Shown here: piece by piece, positions 59,422 through 61,605 of the stretch | Numbering within the stretch: the first letter of the stretch is position 1 | Layout: every line of letters starts with the position of its first letter | NCBI GenBank assembly: GCA_017473925.1 | Contig: JAFUIY010000049.1 | Coordinates: forward strand, 1 to 61,605 | Source: Clostridia bacterium | GTDB taxonomy: Bacteria > Bacillota > Clostridia > Oscillospirales > Acutalibacteraceae | Length of the DNA: 61,605 bases | Direction of reading: 5' to 3' | Program-made: the position numbers and the translations under genes | Notes under the pieces: generated by a model | Seen by the model: the letters and a program-made list of their open reading frames with translations, nothing else | What the model was told of the DNA's origin: nothing | Database searches by the model: none

Positions 59422-61449
59422 ATGGAACAGATTAAAATAACTGTCAACGGTATTGAAATGACAGGCAACAAAGGCGATACAATCCTTACTATTGCCGCTA
59501 AGAACGGTGTTGAAATCCCCAATCTCTGTTACAGCCCCAATCTTAAGCTGTACGGAGCATGCGGTCTGTGTCTTATTGAGGCAGAGGGGATGCCGAAACT
59601 TATGCGTGCCTGTTCAGCCGTGGCTTCTGACGGAATGGTGCTCAGCACAGAGACAGACAGAGTAAAAAAAGCAAGAAAAATTGCTCTTGAGCTTATCATG
59701 AGTGACCACGAGGGCGACTGTGTTGCTCCCTGCTCACTTAACTGTCCTGCTCACACCGATATTCAGGGTTATCTCAAGCAGATAGCTCTCGGCAATGACA
59801 GTGAAGCAGTCAGAATAATCAAAGAAAAAATATCAATTCCTGCATCAATCGGCAGAGTATGTCCTCACCCCTGTGAATCACATTGCAGAAGAAGACTTGT
59901 CGAAGAGCCTCTTTCGGTTGCATTCCTCAAGGCTTTTGCAGCTGACAGAGACCTTGAATCGGATACTCCTTTCAGGGCTGTCTGCGAAGAATCAACAGGC
60001 AAAAAGGTGGCAATAATCGGCGGCGGCCCTGCAGGTCTTAATGCTGCGTATTATCTCAGACTTTCAGGTCACGATGTCACAATTTACGATTTCATGCCCG
60101 AAATGGGCGGCATGCTCCGTTACGGCATCCCCGAATACAGACTTCCCAAGGATGTGCTTCGTAAGGAAGTAAAAGCAATTGCCGACCTCGGTGTCAGAAT
60201 GGTCAACAACACAAAAATCGGCAAGGATATTTCATTTGATGAAATCAGAAAAAACAATGATGCCGTGCTTGTGACTGTCGGTGCATGGAAAGGCAGCAGT
60301 ATGCGTTGCAAGGGTGAAGACCTTGAGGGCGTGCTCAGCGGTATTGATTTCCTCAGAGAAGTTAACATGGGTATTATTCCCGATATCGGTAAGAATGTGG
60401 CTGTCGTCGGCGGCGGTAATACTGCAATGGATGCTTGCCGTACGGCTGTCAGATGCGGAGCTGAAAATGTCTGTGTAATCTACAGAAGAACCCGTGCAGA
60501 GGCTCCCGCAGAGGATATAGAAATCGAAGAAGCAATCGAAGAGGGTGTACAGTTCCTTTTCCTTACAAATCCCGATGAAATTGTCGGTGAAAACGGCAGG
60601 GTAAAGGAAGTAAGACTTCAGATTATGGAGCTCGGTGAACCCGATGCATCAGGCAGAAGAAGTCCCGTACCCGTTGAGGGTGAATTTAAAACACTCAGCG
60701 TTGATACAGTTATTTCTGCAATCGGTCAGAAGTGCGCTCCCGCAGGCTTTGAAGAGATTGAACTTACAAAGTGGGGTACAATTCTTGCTGATGCAACCAC
60801 ATGTATAACAAATCTTGACGGTGTTTTTGCCGCAGGTGATGCCACAAACAAGGGCGCATCAATCGCAATCGATGCAATTGCAGAGGCAAACACAGCTGCA
60901 AAGGCAATCAATGCATATCTTCTCGGTATGCCTATGGATTTCCCCGAGCCCTACTACTCACAGAGAAATGTAACCGCAGAAATGCTCGCAGACCGTGAGA
61001 AAAAGGCAAGAGCTGTTATGTCAGTCAAGGCTCCCGATTACAGAAAGAATAACTTTGAATCGGTTATCAACGGCTTTACCGAAGAGCAGGCAAGGGAAGA
61101 GGCAAAACGCTGTCTTGAATGCGGATGCCACGATTTCAAGGACTGCAAGCTTATCCGTTATGCAAACGACATGCCCATTTCACCAGACAGGCTCTCGGGT
61201 GCAAAACACGAATGCTACAAGGAGCAGAGACTTGTCACAATCGAAAGAGACCAGGGTAAATGTATTCTCTGTAACCTTTGTGTCAGAACATGTAAAGAGA
61301 ACGCAAAGCAGGGTATTTTAGGTCTTGTGGGCAGAGGCTTCAAAACTGTCATCAAGCCCGAATTTGACAACCCCGAAGCAGTTTCTGTGTGTAAAGACTG
61401 CCATATGTGTGCAGACCTTTGTCCCACAGGAGCACTGAAAATACTGTAA
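59422..61449 (+). CDS. NfnB/GltD-like flavoprotein with NuoG-type iron-sulfur N-terminus (Stn-type)
   Basis: The 675-residue protein starts with a [2Fe-2S] domain (Cys36, Cys47, Cys50, Cys64), then a Cys-rich stretch (DCVAPCSLNCPA and CPHPCESHC, about 95-155), followed by a GltD/NfnB flavoprotein: FAD fold IIGGGPAGLNAAYY (about 197), NADPH fold VVGGGNTAMDACR (about 334) and a late FAD contact FAAGDATNKGAS. It ends with ferredoxin-like sites CILCNLCVRTC and CKDCHMCADLC. No H-cluster is present. With the two preceding genes this is the composition of the Sporomusa-type Nfn (Stn) complex, linking NADH, NADPH and ferredoxin. AAGGAGG precedes the ATG, and a strong terminator follows. Confidence 0.9.
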   Translation: MEQIKITVNGIEMTGNKGDTILTIAAKNGVEIPNLCYSPNLKLYGACGLCLIEAEGMPKLMRACSAVASDGMVLSTETDRVKKARKIALELIMSDHEGDCVAPCSLNCPAHTDIQGYLKQIALGNDSEAVRIIKEKISIPASIGRVCPHPCESHCRRRLVEEPLSVAFLKAFAADRDLESDTPFRAVCEESTGKKVAIIGGGPAGLNAAYYLRLSGHDVTIYDFMPEMGGMLRYGIPEYRLPKDVLRKEVKAIADLGVRMVNNTKIGKDISFDEIRKNNDAVLVTVGAWKGSSMRCKGEDLEGVLSGIDFLREVNMGIIPDIGKNVAVVGGGNTAMDACRTAVRCGAENVCVIYRRTRAEAPAEDIEIEEAIEEGVQFLFLTNPDEIVGENGRVKEVRLQIMELGEPDASGRRSPVPVEGEFKTLSVDTVISAIGQKCAPAGFEEIELTKWGTILADATTCITNLDGVFAAGDATNKGASIAIDAIAEANTAAKAINAYLLGMPMDFPEPYYSQRNVTAEMLADREKKARAVMSVKAPDYRKNNFESVINGFTEEQAREEAKRCLECGCHDFKDCKLIRYANDMPISPDRLSGAKHECYKEQRLVTIERDQGKCILCNLCVRTCKENAKQGILGLVGRGFKTVIKPEFDNPEAVSVCKDCHMCADLCPTGALKIL

Positions 61450-61453
61450 ACTC

Positions 61454-61487
61454 AAAGGAGCTGTAAAAAAATACAGCTCCTTTTTCA
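61454..61487 (+). terminator. Intrinsic terminator of the Stn-like operon
   Basis: A perfect 12-bp stem AAAGGAGCTGTA/TACAGCTCCTTT (61454-61465 with 61472-61483) with a 6-base A-loop is followed by TTC, five bases after the stop codon. Confidence 0.93.
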
Positions 61488-61513
61488 GGGGATAGGAAAA
61501 AATGCGTAGAATG

Positions 61514-61598
61514 AATAAACTTCACAAAAATCAAGCAATTGCTTGATTTTTGCTTTGCCCGAAGGCGTACAAAGGTACGTCGAGTGGTGAAGTTTATT
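61514..61598. repeat. Nested palindromic element at the window end
   Basis: An outer inverted repeat AATAAACTTCAC/GTGAAGTTTATT (61514-61525 and 61587-61598) encloses a perfect 26-bp palindrome (61526-61551, AAAAATCAAGCAA and its complement) and smaller stems such as GTAC-AAAG-GTAC (61568-61577). It is non-coding and resembles the 27.35-kb element in plan: outer repeat with hairpins inside. Confidence 0.75.
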
Positions 61599-61605
61599 TA
61601 TAGCA

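Noticed and set aside
57160..61449. A HydABC electron-bifurcating [FeFe] hydrogenase
   Set aside because: The third subunit has no H-cluster signatures (no TSCCP or MACxxGC motif) but FAD and NADPH folds, so the complex is a transhydrogenase type.
1..61605. rRNA, tRNA, prophage or insertion-sequence genes
   Set aside because: No tRNA cloverleaf, rRNA segment, transposase, integrase or phage structural gene was recognised on either strand.

Overview
The window looks like a chromosome segment from an anaerobic gut Clostridium-class bacterium of the Ruminococcus/Ruminococcaceae type. Evidence: strong AGGAGG-type ribosome binding sites, dockerin modules on secreted proteins, many glycoside hydrolases, an AdhE ethanol pathway, several iron-sulfur electron-transfer proteins, and an operon whose gene content matches the hydA2-hydS transcription unit described in Ruminococcus albus 7 (Zheng et al. 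2014). This placement is inferred from gene content only; there is no rRNA in the window.

Positions 1-9.3 kb: the tail of a MATE efflux gene converges on a long minus-strand operon. In transcription order it reads rex, adhE, a phosphotransferase-fold kinase, two thioredoxin-like [2Fe-2S] ferredoxins, the PAS-domain sensory hydrogenase hydS, a SpoIIE/PP2C phosphatase and a group B [FeFe] hydrogenase. A near-consensus Rex operator overlaps the likely -10 box in front of rex. The set fits a redox/H2-responsive switch for disposing of electrons as ethanol or H2.

Positions 9.3-16.4 kb: a LysR regulator, two small unknown genes, a sulfatase, a divergent amidase/membrane-protein pair, a GH43-like glycosidase and a radical-SAM activase-like protein. 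Positions 16.4-31.2 kb are dominated by secreted proteins: a 1119-residue protein with 14 Cys/His repeats, a PPC-repeat protein, a metallophosphoesterase, a 35-residue amphipathic peptide gene, two adjacent dockerin proteins (lysozyme-like and papain-like), an amino-acid permease, a histidine phosphatase and a phosphodiester glycosidase (NAGPA) domain protein.

Positions 31.2-53.1 kb are a saccharolytic region: GH51, two paralogous dockerin proteins sharing an almost identical 242-bp block, a GPH sugar transporter with an M20 peptidase and a YgjV protein, a Rieske flavoprotein, a GH110-like beta-helix protein, a sialidase-like protein, a SWIM protein, a Nudix hydrolase, a GH42-like glycosidase, a GH2 enzyme, a Gfo/Idh/MocA dehydrogenase and an EamA transporter. 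Sulfatase, sialidase-like, GH110-like, GH2 and NAGPA genes together suggest use of host or complex glycans; substrates are inferred.

Positions 53.2-61.6 kb hold an FHA-domain ABC ATPase with an ABC-2 permease that carries an unusual outside domain, then a divergent three-gene operon (NuoE-like, NuoF-like, NfnB/GltD-like) with the subunit make-up of the Sporomusa-type Nfn (Stn) transhydrogenase, rather than a bifurcating hydrogenase. Multi-hairpin non-coding elements occur at 15.3, 27.3, 53.15 and 61.5 kb. Many start codons were set inside the longest possible reading frame because a GTG within the Shine-Dalgarno sequence otherwise extends the gene falsely.
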